Below, piece after piece: positions 46,604-55,407 of a DNA stretch of 64,000 nucleotides (the first letter of the stretch is position 1; each line of letters begins with the position of its first letter). The notes beneath the pieces were generated by a model that did not search any database, was not told where the DNA came from, and saw nothing but the letters and a program-made list of their open reading frames with translations. The translations under genes and the position numbers were made by a program. This DNA is from Aeoliella straminimaris (GTDB lineage Bacteria > Planctomycetota > Planctomycetia > Pirellulales > Lacipirellulaceae): the NCBI RefSeq assembly GCF_024054565.1, contig NZ_JAMXLR010000024.1, forward strand, positions 124,001 through 188,000. Reading direction: 5' to 3'.

Positions 46604-47635
46604 CTAGATCTGGCTCGTATCAATGTCCATTCTCTCGCCCGAGAGCCAGAATTGCTCGATCCATGCCAAGCTTTCCGCTACCGTGGTGGCGGGGTTGCCA
46701 AATGCAGTTTGCCAATGCTCAATAGCCGGTTTGGTAACCAGATAGTTCAGGATGGTGGGTAGCAGCATCACTTCGTCCAGCGAGTCGAGTTGCTCGCGCT
46801 CCAGCGTGTATTCCTCGCGGTAGCCGCTTACCATTTTCGAGAGCACATGCCCGGCAAGCTCCGGCGACGCATGGGGCACGCGGAGACTGGGATAATAGTA
46901 GTGACCGAACAGCAGCACCACAAAGTCCCACGTCCGCCAACCATAGCACCCCAGGTCGAAGTCGATGATCTCGATCCGGCCATCTTCCACCAGGAAGTTG
47001 CCCGCATGCAGGTCGCGATGCACCAGGCCGAACTGTCGCGACGGTGTCGGCCATTGTTTCACCTGTTCGAGAAACGCGGCCATCTTTTCCGTCACTCGCG
47101 GGTTGTAGCAGGGGAGCAGCGGATCGGGGATCTGCATCTCCTTATCGTCGCACCACGGCTTGCGATTTTCGTCGGCAGGCAACTGTAAGTCGTCCGAGGC
47201 GCGGTGCACGCGGGCAATTTCGCGACCCAGATTCTGTAGCAGCTCGTCGTTCCACGCGGGATTGGTCGCCGGGTTCACCGACTGGCCAGCGAAACGTTTG
47301 AAGCAACTAACGTGCATCTCGCCGATGTCGAGCTCGATGGTCTCGAGCCACTCTCCGCGGCGCGATTCGATGGGCGTGGTCACCGTGCAGCCGTGGCGAA
47401 TCAAATGATCGAGCCACAGCAGCTCGCCCAAAAGTTCGCTCCGTTCGCGGACCGACCCATCGCTGATACGGATGATTACCGGCTGCCCAGCGTCGGATAC
47501 GGTGCCGAACACATGGTTGATGCCATCGCGGATGAGCTCGGTGTCCTCCAGGTCCAACGCCCAATGGGCCGCGCATTCGGCAAGGGCGTCGTGATAGGGC
47601 GACGAGTCGGCAACGGGCACGTGGTTGGGGTCCAT
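46604..47635 (-). CDS. Aminoglycoside-phosphotransferase-like kinase
   Basis: 343 residues from ATG 47635, with GAGAGGT upstream. The APH/choline-kinase fold is shown by the N-lobe INHVFGTVSDAGQPVIIRIS, the catalytic loop GLVHRDLHAGNFLV (Asp in HRD) and the metal-binding DFDLG. The family includes homoserine, methylthioribose and sugar kinases besides drug-resistance enzymes. The operon context (SDR, DapA-like) points to a metabolite kinase. It is the last gene of a four-gene unit. Confidence 0.88.
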   Translation of the reverse strand: MDPNHVPVADSSPYHDALAECAAHWALDLEDTELIRDGINHVFGTVSDAGQPVIIRISDGSVRERSELLGELLWLDHLIRHGCTVTTPIESRRGEWLETIELDIGEMHVSCFKRFAGQSVNPATNPAWNDELLQNLGREIARVHRASDDLQLPADENRKPWCDDKEMQIPDPLLPCYNPRVTEKMAAFLEQVKQWPTPSRQFGLVHRDLHAGNFLVEDGRIEIIDFDLGCYGWRTWDFVVLLFGHYYYPSLRVPHASPELAGHVLSKMVSGYREEYTLEREQLDSLDEVMLLPTILNYLVTKPAIEHWQTAFGNPATTVAESLAWIEQFWLSGERMDIDTSQI

Positions 47636-47725
47636 AGGCGACCTCTCTTCGTAGCAACAGGCGGACGGGGCGATTGCGCCATGAGTATACAGGAGGCTGC
47701 CCCCCCGTCGGGTGTTTGGCAGCGG

Positions 47726-48778
47726 TCAACCTCGCAGCCATTCGTCGCGGTGTTGATCGACGAACTCGTCGTCCCGCAGGTGCGGGTAGGCAGCCCAGAT
47801 GCGGTCGAGTTCTTGCATCTGCCCCGCGCTCAGGCACTCGTGGGGCGACAGGCAATGGATGTTTTCGAGCATCCCGTGGCGCCGCAAAACTTCGTGGATG
47901 CCGGAGATGCAGCCGTGAAAACCGTGGTGGGCATCGAAGATGGCGCCGTTCGCATCGGTGAGCTCGGCCGCCAGTTGGAGCCACTGCGGGTTCAGTTGCC
48001 CGTCGTTCATCGCGTCGCGACACTGCTGCAACAGCTCGACGGCCCTGGACGTCCACACGGCCCATTGTCCCAGCAGTCCGCCCACAAAACGCACTCGCTT
48101 CTGCTGGCCCGCTACATGGAACTCGTAGGGCGTGAGCAGGTCGACGACGATGTTGTCGTCGTTGCCTGTGTAGAGCGCGATGTCTTGCCGGCCACTTTCG
48201 GCCACTGCTCGCAGGACATCCAGCGTCCTGTAGCGATCGAAGGCAGCCACTTTGATCGCTTTCGCATTCTCGATCTCGCAGAAGCCGCGCCAAAACTCGA
48301 CGGAAAGATCGATGCCGCCCACGCTGGGCTGCAGGTAGAAACCAAACACCGGCAGTATCTCCGCCACGGCGCGGCAATGGTCAAGCAGCCCTGCGACCGA
48401 CTTGTCTTCAACCGCCGCCAGCGACACGAGCCCCAGGTCGTATCGCAGGTCGCGGGCCATGCTCGCCTCGCGAGTCGCCTGAAGCGTGTCGCCGCAAACG
48501 CCTGCCACGCGGACCAGGCGGTTGCCACTAGCGTGCTCTGCGCGGTCCATCTCTTCGGCAGCGAGCGCCAGGACGGGCTCGAGCAGACCAGTCTGCGGCT
48601 CGTGAATCTCGAACTGGGTCGTGTGCACCCCCACGGCCAGGCCGCCGGCGCCCGCGGCCAGATAATAACGGCTAAGCCCACGTTGCCGCCGCTCGTCGAG
48701 CTGCTTCGACTCGGTGAGCGCCAAGGGATGGGCGGGAATCACCAGGCCGCTCTGTAATGCCTCGAATGTGTCCGACAC
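47726..48778 (-). CDS. DapA-family (DHDPS/NAL) aldolase-like protein
   Basis: 350 residues from a GTG at 48778 with AGG about 9 nt upstream. The N-terminal SGLVIPAHPLALTESKQLDERR and YLAAGAGGLAVGVHTTQF match the barrel start of the dihydrodipicolinate-synthase family. The Schiff-base Lys is most likely in ENAKAIKVAAFDR. YTGNDDN is at the next conserved strand. It is longer than DapA (about 300). The family catalyses aldol or dehydration reactions on keto acids; the substrate is unknown. It sits between SDR and kinase genes of the same operon. Confidence 0.82.
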   Translation of the reverse strand: MSDTFEALQSGLVIPAHPLALTESKQLDERRQRGLSRYYLAAGAGGLAVGVHTTQFEIHEPQTGLLEPVLALAAEEMDRAEHASGNRLVRVAGVCGDTLQATREASMARDLRYDLGLVSLAAVEDKSVAGLLDHCRAVAEILPVFGFYLQPSVGGIDLSVEFWRGFCEIENAKAIKVAAFDRYRTLDVLRAVAESGRQDIALYTGNDDNIVVDLLTPYEFHVAGQQKRVRFVGGLLGQWAVWTSRAVELLQQCRDAMNDGQLNPQWLQLAAELTDANGAIFDAHHGFHGCISGIHEVLRRHGMLENIHCLSPHECLSAGQMQELDRIWAAYPHLRDDEFVDQHRDEWLRG

Positions 48779-48812
48779 TTGAAAGGTACCTGCCAGCAGG
48801 GAATGAAAGCGG

Positions 48813-49850
48813 TCAGAATTTGCCGTCCCGCACTTCGAAGTGGGTGGGCTTGCCCCAGGTTGGCAGGCCGCGGGATACCCACTGGGCGGTGGCTTCGATC
48901 ATCTCGTCCAGCGTGGTCGGCGGAGCGCCCAAGAGCTCGTGCGACTTGCGCGAATCGCTGAGCAATGCCGAGGGAGATTCCTCGCTGGTAAACGAGACGT
49001 CCCGATCAAGCAATTCGCCGAATCGAGTCGCCACCTCGCGAACCGAGAGTTTCTCGCCGCCCGTCAAGTTCAAGATGCACGGTGGGCTGCTGGCATGGGA
49101 CAGGCTGGCAAGTGTCATCGCGCAGGCGTCAGGCTGCCAAATCACGTTGAAGTACCCCATCGTCAGGTTGACCGGTTCGCCCTGCATCACCTTGGTAGCA
49201 ATGTCGACCAGCACCCCGTAACGAAACTCGGTCGCGTAGTTGAGACGGATGATCACCGTGGGCGTGTCATACTGCTGGCTGAAGTACTCGCAGATGCGTT
49301 CGCGGCCCAGGCAACTGTTGGCGTACTCGCCCACCGGATCGAGCGGACTAGTTTCGGTTGACCCGTGGCCTGCCTGGTGGTCGACCAGTCCATAGATGTT
49401 ACCGGTCGAAAAGCACAGCAGGCGGCTAACGCGAAACCGCTCGCACACCAGGCCCGGCAAGAACACATTTGCGGCCCAGGTAGTGGCGGCTTGCCCCGAG
49501 GTGCCGAACTTCATGCCCGCGAGAAACAGCACATTGGCGCAATCAGGCAGGCTGTCCAGGAAATTTCTATCGAACAGGTCGCCGGCGATCGTTTCGACGC
49601 CCCACTTGTCGAGTGCCGAGCGTGCTTGGGTGTTAGAAAACCGGCTTGCGGCGAAGACTCGCTGGCCTGTGCCCAACTGATCGATCGAACGCTGCGCCAA
49701 GACCGCGAGCGTAGGACCGAGCTTTCCGCCGGCGCCGAGAATCAATAGATCGCCATCGAGACCTTCAATCGCGCTCAGCGATTGCGCCGTAGGTCGGCTG
49801 GTAATCTCGTCGGCCTCGTCCACCACTTGAGGTACGGAGATCTCGGCCAT
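48813..49850 (-). CDS. NAD-dependent epimerase/dehydratase-like protein (extended SDR)
   Basis: 345 residues from ATG 49850. LLILGAGGKLGPTLA carries the GxxGxxG nucleotide motif (about 37-43). STGNIYG gives the catalytic Ser/Thr strand. The usual YxxxK reads YANSC in VGEYANSCLGRER, so Cys takes the place of the catalytic Lys. The remainder (INLTGGEKLSVREVA) is typical of the family. The unusual motif may be normal for this subgroup. It begins 31 nt after the GxGYxYP gene stop. Confidence 0.82.
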   Translation of the reverse strand: MAEISVPQVVDEADEITSRPTAQSLSAIEGLDGDLLILGAGGKLGPTLAVLAQRSIDQLGTGQRVFAASRFSNTQARSALDKWGVETIAGDLFDRNFLDSLPDCANVLFLAGMKFGTSGQAATTWAANVFLPGLVCERFRVSRLLCFSTGNIYGLVDHQAGHGSTETSPLDPVGEYANSCLGRERICEYFSQQYDTPTVIIRLNYATEFRYGVLVDIATKVMQGEPVNLTMGYFNVIWQPDACAMTLASLSHASSPPCILNLTGGEKLSVREVATRFGELLDRDVSFTSEESPSALLSDSRKSHELLGAPPTTLDEMIEATAQWVSRGLPTWGKPTHFEVRDGKF

Positions 49851-49881
49851 GGTTTACGCCTTACAAGAGGGTTTCGATAAG

Positions 49882-51552
49882 CTATTGACCGCGCGCCTCG
49901 GCCTGCAACTGAAAGTAATGATCCGCCCGCACGAATTCGAGCTGGGGGTGCTGCCTTTTCAGTTCCTCGGCCAGCTTCACCAGTTTCTCCGGTTGCAACT
50001 CCTCCCAGACGTTGGCCTGGTAGCTCACGAACTCGGGACGGCTGCCGTCGTGGCGAGCGAGGCGTCGCTCGAGCGAACGTTGAAAATGCTCCTGCGAGCC
50101 ACAGTAGCAGATGGCCAGCCGTTCGAACTTCAGGCGATCGTTCACCACGCTTGACCGCACAGAGGGATCATCCTTGAAATTCTGCACGGTCACCCCCAAC
50201 AGCGACGGGCAGTTATGCTCGTACACGCGGCGCTGCATTTCGGTGAGGTTGTCCCAGACGGTCACTACTCGCAGGCCCGACCGCTGGAGGTAACGCGAGG
50301 TCAATTTGGCGTAGGCCGTCATGCGTGGTTCGGAATCGAGCATGGTGCCCAAGGGGGCGCCCTCTTCCCACAGCGTGTTGACCGGCATCAGGTACCCCAT
50401 GCCCGAAGGGCCGCAGACCAGGCAATCGTTCGGCGTGGCGGTCGAGCGGTAGTAACGCAGCAGGCCCGGCGCGATGTCGACCAGCCCGGGCGAGATAGTC
50501 CAGCTGAGCGGCATCTGCCCGCGGACCTCGGCAGTGCGATCCCAGATCCGCCGCATGGCGTGCTGCACGTATTGGATGTTGTCGCCGTCGCTGTAGAACA
50601 TGCAGACGTACAGTTTGTTTTCGAGTGGCGGAGTCGGCGGTACCTCGGGTACGGGCACATCGTGGTTGCCGCCGGCAAATACCGTGGCGTTCATAAAGTG
50701 GTCGGCGGGCATGGTGCCGATGCCGTACTTGGTAGCCGTGGTCACGCCCGATCGCTCAGTGGTGTACCAGCCCAGCATCACCGCGTCGCCCGCCGGCATG
50801 TCGGCCAGAAACTTCTCGAACAGCTCCCGCTCGGCCGGTTCGCGGCAATCGAGCCATACGGCCGCCGCACCACACGCGGCCGCCAGGTCGCGAGTATGAT
50901 GGTAATCGCCGCCGCGACCTGCGGGGCGGGCGCTCAACAGAAAACGCTTCTCGCATTCTGGCCAGTAGTGTTCGTGCAAGTGCTCGTACACGTCGATGGC
51001 GGTTGGCAGTTCCAACTGCGAAAGATCCTCCAGCACGGGCAGATCGATCTTCTGATCGCGCAACCGCTCGAGGGTGCTCTCGGTAACGGGCAGGGCCTTG
51101 CGCAGTCCGGCCACGGTGGCGGCCATGTTTCGCAGATGGGCGTTCTTACTCGGATCGTACAGCACCAGGCCTCGCACTTCGCCGGCGTAGCGAGCCACCA
51201 GGTCGAATTTGTTGCGATAGTTGAATGTCTCGCCGAGCTTCCAGTTGCAGGTTTCGAGCCAGGTGTCCCAGCCTTCTTCGCTCCGCCGCTGAATGAGCCA
51301 GATCCGTGGCCGCTTGCGATTCACGTGCCCCGCGAGCGCCGCAAAGGTGAGTTGCTCGTCGGGCGTCAACGATTGCACGGCGATGGCATCCAGCGCGTCG
51401 GCCGGTGTCTGGAAGTGCGGCAACAACTGCCCCTCGGGCCAGGTGATCCCCTCGGGTGACTCGGCTATTGAATGTCCCGCCAGTGCGAACGCTAGGCAGG
51501 CGAGCAATAACAGCAGCTTGGAACGGGAATTCAGAATCGATGAATGAGTCAT
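49882..51552 (-). CDS. Exported GxGYxYP-family protein
   Basis: 556 residues with signal peptide (SKLLLLLACLAFALAGHSIA). The eponymous motif appears as GPSGMGYLMPVN, slightly degenerate. Upstream VCMFYSDGDNIQYVQH and PLSWTISPGLVDIAPGLLRYY and the N-terminal half (SLTPDEQLTFAALAGHVNRKRPRI) match the two-domain GxGYxYP arrangement. It is regarded as a putative glycoside hydrolase of unknown substrate. It is the first gene of the minus-strand operon with SDR, DapA-like protein and kinase. Confidence 0.87.
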   Translation of the reverse strand: MTHSSILNSRSKLLLLLACLAFALAGHSIAESPEGITWPEGQLLPHFQTPADALDAIAVQSLTPDEQLTFAALAGHVNRKRPRIWLIQRRSEEGWDTWLETCNWKLGETFNYRNKFDLVARYAGEVRGLVLYDPSKNAHLRNMAATVAGLRKALPVTESTLERLRDQKIDLPVLEDLSQLELPTAIDVYEHLHEHYWPECEKRFLLSARPAGRGGDYHHTRDLAAACGAAAVWLDCREPAERELFEKFLADMPAGDAVMLGWYTTERSGVTTATKYGIGTMPADHFMNATVFAGGNHDVPVPEVPPTPPLENKLYVCMFYSDGDNIQYVQHAMRRIWDRTAEVRGQMPLSWTISPGLVDIAPGLLRYYRSTATPNDCLVCGPSGMGYLMPVNTLWEEGAPLGTMLDSEPRMTAYAKLTSRYLQRSGLRVVTVWDNLTEMQRRVYEHNCPSLLGVTVQNFKDDPSVRSSVVNDRLKFERLAICYCGSQEHFQRSLERRLARHDGSRPEFVSYQANVWEELQPEKLVKLAEELKRQHPQLEFVRADHYFQLQAEARGQ

Positions 51553-51656
51553 ACGGCTATCATCCGGAAGGAACGTCGCCCCGCAGGCAAGCAGGGCAGG
51601 GGGGAAGTTCTATTAGAACGATCCGCGGCGGGGGATTCCAGTCGGAAGACGCAGGT

Positions 51657-51686
51657 TTGGAGTGGAATCGGGAGAAGTTGTATACT
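51657..51686 (+). promoter_or_regulatory. Putative promoter for the lower-GC orphan gene
   Basis: TTGGAG (51657-51662) and TATACT (51681-51686) are separated by 18 bp, 42 bp upstream of the ATG at 51728. Confidence 0.45.
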
Positions 51687-51727
51687 ACACGGGGAACTGC
51701 CTAAGGGTGTGCATTCAGTAAAGACAT

Positions 51728-52078
51728 ATGGGAGCAGCGCAGAGAATGCTAAGAGCCGACCTACTAAAAGATCCATTGACGCAGGTTGTCTTCATTCATC
51801 ACTATCTGCAGCTCTGTTTCCAAGATGCAGGCTTTAGCTTCTACAATCCAGTTGAGCTTATTGCCGAGTACTCGAATTTTCTTCAAGGCGAGCCTGGATT
51901 TGCGGATGCTTTGGTTGGACTCATAGATCAGGAAGTAGCCCGAGTGGTTGGGGAGCCTTCACTCACAATCGAATTCAAGAATGGAGTCATTCTGAAGGTG
52001 GCCGAGGATGGGGAGGGGCCAGAGGCTTGGGAATACTATGCATTGAGTGGTGAGAGTATTGTTGAGCAGAACACTTGA
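51728..52078 (+). CDS. Orphan protein of unknown function, lower GC
   Basis: 116 residues from ATG 51728; ATG 51746 is an alternative. It is an acidic protein with a helical N-terminal half (FIHHYLQLCFQDAGFSFYNP, LIAEYSNFLQGEPGF) and a strand pair near the end (LTIEFKNGVILKV). No domain is recognised. Its codons end in A or T far more often than those of its neighbours, and the flanking DNA is repeat-like, so recent acquisition is plausible. A promoter lies just upstream. It may be an immunity- or SMI1-like small protein, but this is only a guess from its look. Confidence 0.6.
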   Translation: MGAAQRMLRADLLKDPLTQVVFIHHYLQLCFQDAGFSFYNPVELIAEYSNFLQGEPGFADALVGLIDQEVARVVGEPSLTIEFKNGVILKVAEDGEGPEAWEYYALSGESIVEQNT

Positions 52079-52191
52079 GGCTCCAGTAGGACTCGTCTTG
52101 CGAGGGCGATTCGCAGACTCGTTGCGGTCTCGGTCACGTTCCGGAAGGTGGAGAGTCTGCTCCTCGACCGCTTGTTGGTTAATTTCCACAA

Positions 52192-52432
52192 ACCCGGGGC
52201 GGCGTTTGGCTCGTTCCTCGCCGGCGCTTGCCCCGGGCTACGGTATTTCGCCCCTTCGGGGCTGTTTCGGGACGACGCATTCTTACTGCAGTGCCCGCCC
52301 ATCAAGGTTGGTCCGCGGCCAATGGTTGGCGCGACCAACCATCGCGGCTTTGTAGTCTCTTGTGCCATCTCTTTTTCACGGTGAGTTTCACTCCGTGTCT
52401 CCGTGTGCTCTGTGGTTGTTGCCACCTTTAAT
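52192..52432. repeat. Intergenic repeat-type DNA (CCCCGGG inverted element and CCGTGTCTCCGTG element)
   Basis: In the 554-bp gap 52079-52632, two sequence types known from many unrelated genomes occur. First, ACCCGGGGC (52193-52201) and GCCCCGGGCT (52229-52238) form a long inverted repeat, followed by CGCCCCTTCGGGGC (52250-52263). Second, the 52370-52432 stretch has TTTCACTCCGTGTCTCCGTG and a following TCTGTGGTT. I recall such elements as dispersed intergenic repeats. No gene is seen in this gap. Confidence 0.55.
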
Positions 52433-52632
52433 ACGTGCGGGACTGTGCAGAATCGCTCAAGATAGTAGCCGGCGGGATGGACAGCTCGCTTGTGCCCAAT
52501 TGCCCTGGAAACTAGGCTAGAGATAGGCACGCAAAGCGGCATGGGTCCGCTTCTCCGGAACACAAACAGGCGCGAGCGAGGCGACACTTCTGCCCGAGGT
52601 CACCGCTCCCACTCACCCCTGGTGATTGATCG

Positions 52633-54618
52633 ATGACCACTTCCCGTTTCTATGCTTTAGTACTTGCCATCGGCAGCCTGGCCATGATGCTCGCCAGCGT
52701 GACGAGCGAAGCCACCGCACGAGATCGCTGGACCCCGGAACAGGCGTGGTCGTGGTACAACGACCAGCCGACGCTGTTCGGGGCCAACTACGTGATGGGC
52801 TACGCCGTGAGCGCGACCGAGATGTGGCAGGCCGACGTGAGCACGCCCGGCGCCAACACGTTCGACTTGAACCAGATTGAGTTCGAACTCGATCGCGCCC
52901 AGCAGGCCGGCATGAACACGTTGCGGGTCACGCTGAGCTACGAAGTGTGGAAGGACGACCGCGACGGTTTCATGAATCGGCTCGAACAGTTTGTGTCCGC
53001 GGCCGACGATCGTGGCATTCGGCCGACGTTCATCTTCTGGGACGACGTGAATTTCACGTTCTTCGACCACACGACCAACAAAGACCCCTACCTGGGCGTG
53101 CAGGCCGACCCTACCCCCGGGGTGCACAATTCGCAGTGGACCGGCACGGGCGGACGGCCGGTGCTCGATCATCCCGAGAACTGGGAACTGTCGCACCTCG
53201 ACCCGGCTATCGGGGCAGGCACCAAGCAGTACGTACAATCGATCGTCGGCCAGTATGCAGACGATTCGCGGGTGCTGATGTGGAACGCCTACAACGAACC
53301 ATCGAACTTCGGCAACGGGGCGAACCGCGTCAGTCGCTTGATTCAAGCCACGGCCGATTGGGCTCGCCAACTTGATCCGCAGCAGCCAATTTCGTTCGAC
53401 GTCTGGGGAGGAGCAACCGACGGTGTGGCCCTGACCGAGTCGGACGTTGTCTCGTATCACATTTACGCGGGACCTGAAGCCACCATCCGGGAAATCAACC
53501 GCCAACTCAGTGCGGGGCGCCCGGTCGTGCTCACCGAGTGGATGGCCCGCACCTTTGGTAGCACGGTACCCGACATCCTGCCCGACCTCGAGGAGATGGG
53601 CGTGGCCAGCTACAACTGGGGCCTGGTGAATGGCGACCAGCAGACACACTGGGCGTGGGGCTCGCCGCCGCAGACCGACACCACCGAACCGCCGCTGTGG
53701 TTCCACGATTTGTACCGCCGCGATGGCACGCCTTACATTGCCGAAGAGATTGAGATGTACCAGCACTTTCGCCAGCGCGACACGCTGCTGCGCTCGGCCG
53801 ATAGTCGATACGTGGAGATCGAAAACGCCAGCTTCGAGTCGCCCGACCTGGGCGGGGTGCCCGACGCGCACGTGCATCGCGGCTTCGATGGTTGGACCAT
53901 CACCCACGAAGCGGGCGATTGGGTCGGTGGGACCATCGTGCCCGACACCTGGCACTTCGACGAGCCGGTGCCCGATGGAACGCAGGCCGCGTTTGCCATC
54001 GACCTGGAAATCGCCCAGACACTGGATGAGTCGCTCGCGGCCGACGTCTACTACCTGCTGCAGGTCGACGTAGGGCACCGCAACGGCCGCGATCTGCCGG
54101 ACTACGACATCGACCTCTACGCCGGCGGAGTCGAACTCGATCCGTTGAGCCTGGCCCTATCGAACCCGGTGGAAGGTCAGTGGACCGAAGCCAGCAAGAT
54201 TTACCAGGTGGCCGCTGGCGACCCCTTGTTGGGCCTGCCGCTGGAGATTCGGCTGAGCAGCACCGGGCTCGAAACGTTCTTCGACAACGTACGACTGATT
54301 GCGATTGATTCGATCGACGAGATTGGCGTCACCAGCGACCTGAACCGCGATGGCGTGATCGACATCGAGGACTGGAGTCTTTTCTCCGCCCACGCTTACA
54401 CCGATCTGAGCCACCTGACGCCGGCGCAGCAGTTCCTGCATGGCGACCTGGATCGCGATGGCGACTCGGACTATGACGACTTCCGGATGTTCAAGAGCGA
54501 TTACGAAGCGGCCCACGGTCCGGGCTCGTTCCAGGCCATGCTGGCCGTGCCCGAACCCTCCGCGGCGCTAGTGCTGCTGTTGGGAGTCGCCGGGGTGGCG
54601 ATCTGCCAGCGGAGGTAA
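52633..54618 (+). CDS. Exported clan-A glycoside hydrolase with dockerin and PEP-CTERM
   Basis: 661 residues. A signal peptide (cleavage after ATA) precedes a TIM-barrel domain (about 35-390). WNAYNEPSNFG supplies the acid/base Glu222 and VVLTEWMAR the nucleophile Glu302, the GH5/GH-A pattern; similar proteins are annotated as endo-xylanase- or cellulase-like. A beta-sandwich module (about 395-560) follows. Then come dockerin-type loops DLNRDGVIDIEDW and DLDRDGDSDYDDF and the ending VPEPSAALVLLLGVAGVAIC, a PEP-CTERM signal. It is likely a surface polysaccharide-degrading enzyme. Confidence 0.87.
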   Translation: MTTSRFYALVLAIGSLAMMLASVTSEATARDRWTPEQAWSWYNDQPTLFGANYVMGYAVSATEMWQADVSTPGANTFDLNQIEFELDRAQQAGMNTLRVTLSYEVWKDDRDGFMNRLEQFVSAADDRGIRPTFIFWDDVNFTFFDHTTNKDPYLGVQADPTPGVHNSQWTGTGGRPVLDHPENWELSHLDPAIGAGTKQYVQSIVGQYADDSRVLMWNAYNEPSNFGNGANRVSRLIQATADWARQLDPQQPISFDVWGGATDGVALTESDVVSYHIYAGPEATIREINRQLSAGRPVVLTEWMARTFGSTVPDILPDLEEMGVASYNWGLVNGDQQTHWAWGSPPQTDTTEPPLWFHDLYRRDGTPYIAEEIEMYQHFRQRDTLLRSADSRYVEIENASFESPDLGGVPDAHVHRGFDGWTITHEAGDWVGGTIVPDTWHFDEPVPDGTQAAFAIDLEIAQTLDESLAADVYYLLQVDVGHRNGRDLPDYDIDLYAGGVELDPLSLALSNPVEGQWTEASKIYQVAAGDPLLGLPLEIRLSSTGLETFFDNVRLIAIDSIDEIGVTSDLNRDGVIDIEDWSLFSAHAYTDLSHLTPAQQFLHGDLDRDGDSDYDDFRMFKSDYEAAHGPGSFQAMLAVPEPSAALVLLLGVAGVAICQRR

Positions 54619-54722
54619 AGCGGGGGGAGTCCGCCGGGTGGATGGTCTATGACTCCACGGCTGCCCCGCGAACGGCAAGAGGGACGTGGCCCGGGGAATG
54701 GGCAAGGACTCCGAGGGGTAGT

Positions 54723-54751
54723 TTGGCTCAACCGGCCATCGGGTTTATACT
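54723..54751 (+). promoter_or_regulatory. Putative sigma-70-type promoter
   Basis: TTGGCT (54723-54728) and TATACT (54746-54751) with a 17-bp spacer, 51 bp upstream of ATG 54802. This is the best-spaced promoter in the small-membrane-protein cluster. Confidence 0.5.
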
Positions 54752-54801
54752 CGATCCATCGTTGTGGCGGGCGCTGTACTCACCCACCTGGTGATGGCGA
54801 A

Positions 54802-55371
54802 ATGGAAACACTTCTTGCTCTGCTCGGAATCATGTTGGCGATAGCCGTCTTGGTGGGCTACGGCTGGTGCGGCGCGTGGGTGGTGCGTGACGCCAGGAGA
54901 CACGGCGAGTTGGGGTGGTCGATTGCCGTATTGGTTTGGATGTTCGGACCGCTGGCAGCGGCAGCCTGGTGGTTTGCTCGACCAAAACCGAGTGCGGACA
55001 GCAGACAGGCCAACTGTGCGGACGCGAACGACTCCATCCGCGAACGTCGATTGCTGCAAATTCTGATATTCAGCGGCGTATTGGCGATTGTCGGAGTGGT
55101 GGGTTGCGTGTGGATCGCCTCCAACATCCAACGAGTCGACCGAACTGCTGTAAACAGTCGAGCCCCCTACACAAGGGGCGCCCACACGCCAGAGGAAAAG
55201 GACTCGCTGCTGGAGTTCTACCTGGCGTTTCGAATCCCCACGTTGGTTGCCATCTTCGGTGGCGCGCTGGGAGTGGCCGTATCGCTTTATCTGCTGCGGC
55301 AGGTCAGGGCCAGGAACAACCAGGCTCGCTCGGTCGTGCAGGGAGCGCTATTGAATTCCATTCGCCGCTGA
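54802..55371 (+). CDS. Membrane protein of unknown function
   Basis: 189 residues from ATG 54802. Four hydrophobic helices are seen (about 3-24, 38-57, 88-108, 149-170), with WVVRDARRHGELGW in the first loop. That loop motif occurs in small membrane proteins of several phyla, but no function is known. The frame upstream of the ATG has no membrane pattern. The gene is convergent with the YHYH gene. Confidence 0.68.
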   Translation: METLLALLGIMLAIAVLVGYGWCGAWVVRDARRHGELGWSIAVLVWMFGPLAAAAWWFARPKPSADSRQANCADANDSIRERRLLQILIFSGVLAIVGVVGCVWIASNIQRVDRTAVNSRAPYTRGAHTPEEKDSLLEFYLAFRIPTLVAIFGGALGVAVSLYLLRQVRARNNQARSVVQGALLNSIRR

Positions 55372-55407
55372 CGTTCGTTGGCTGGGCAAAGCGATCGACC
55401 ATCCACC

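Noticed and set aside
47312..48757. Long plus-strand open frame of 481 codons
   Set aside because: It lies antisense to the DapA-like and kinase genes, lacks any domain pattern, and arises from the high GC of the coding strand.
50215..51459. Plus-strand open frame of 414 codons
   Set aside because: Antisense to the GxGYxYP gene; no membrane, domain or signal pattern.
52657..54078. Long minus-strand open frame of 473 codons
   Set aside because: It mirrors the glycoside hydrolase gene, whose signal peptide, catalytic motifs and PEP-CTERM are clear.
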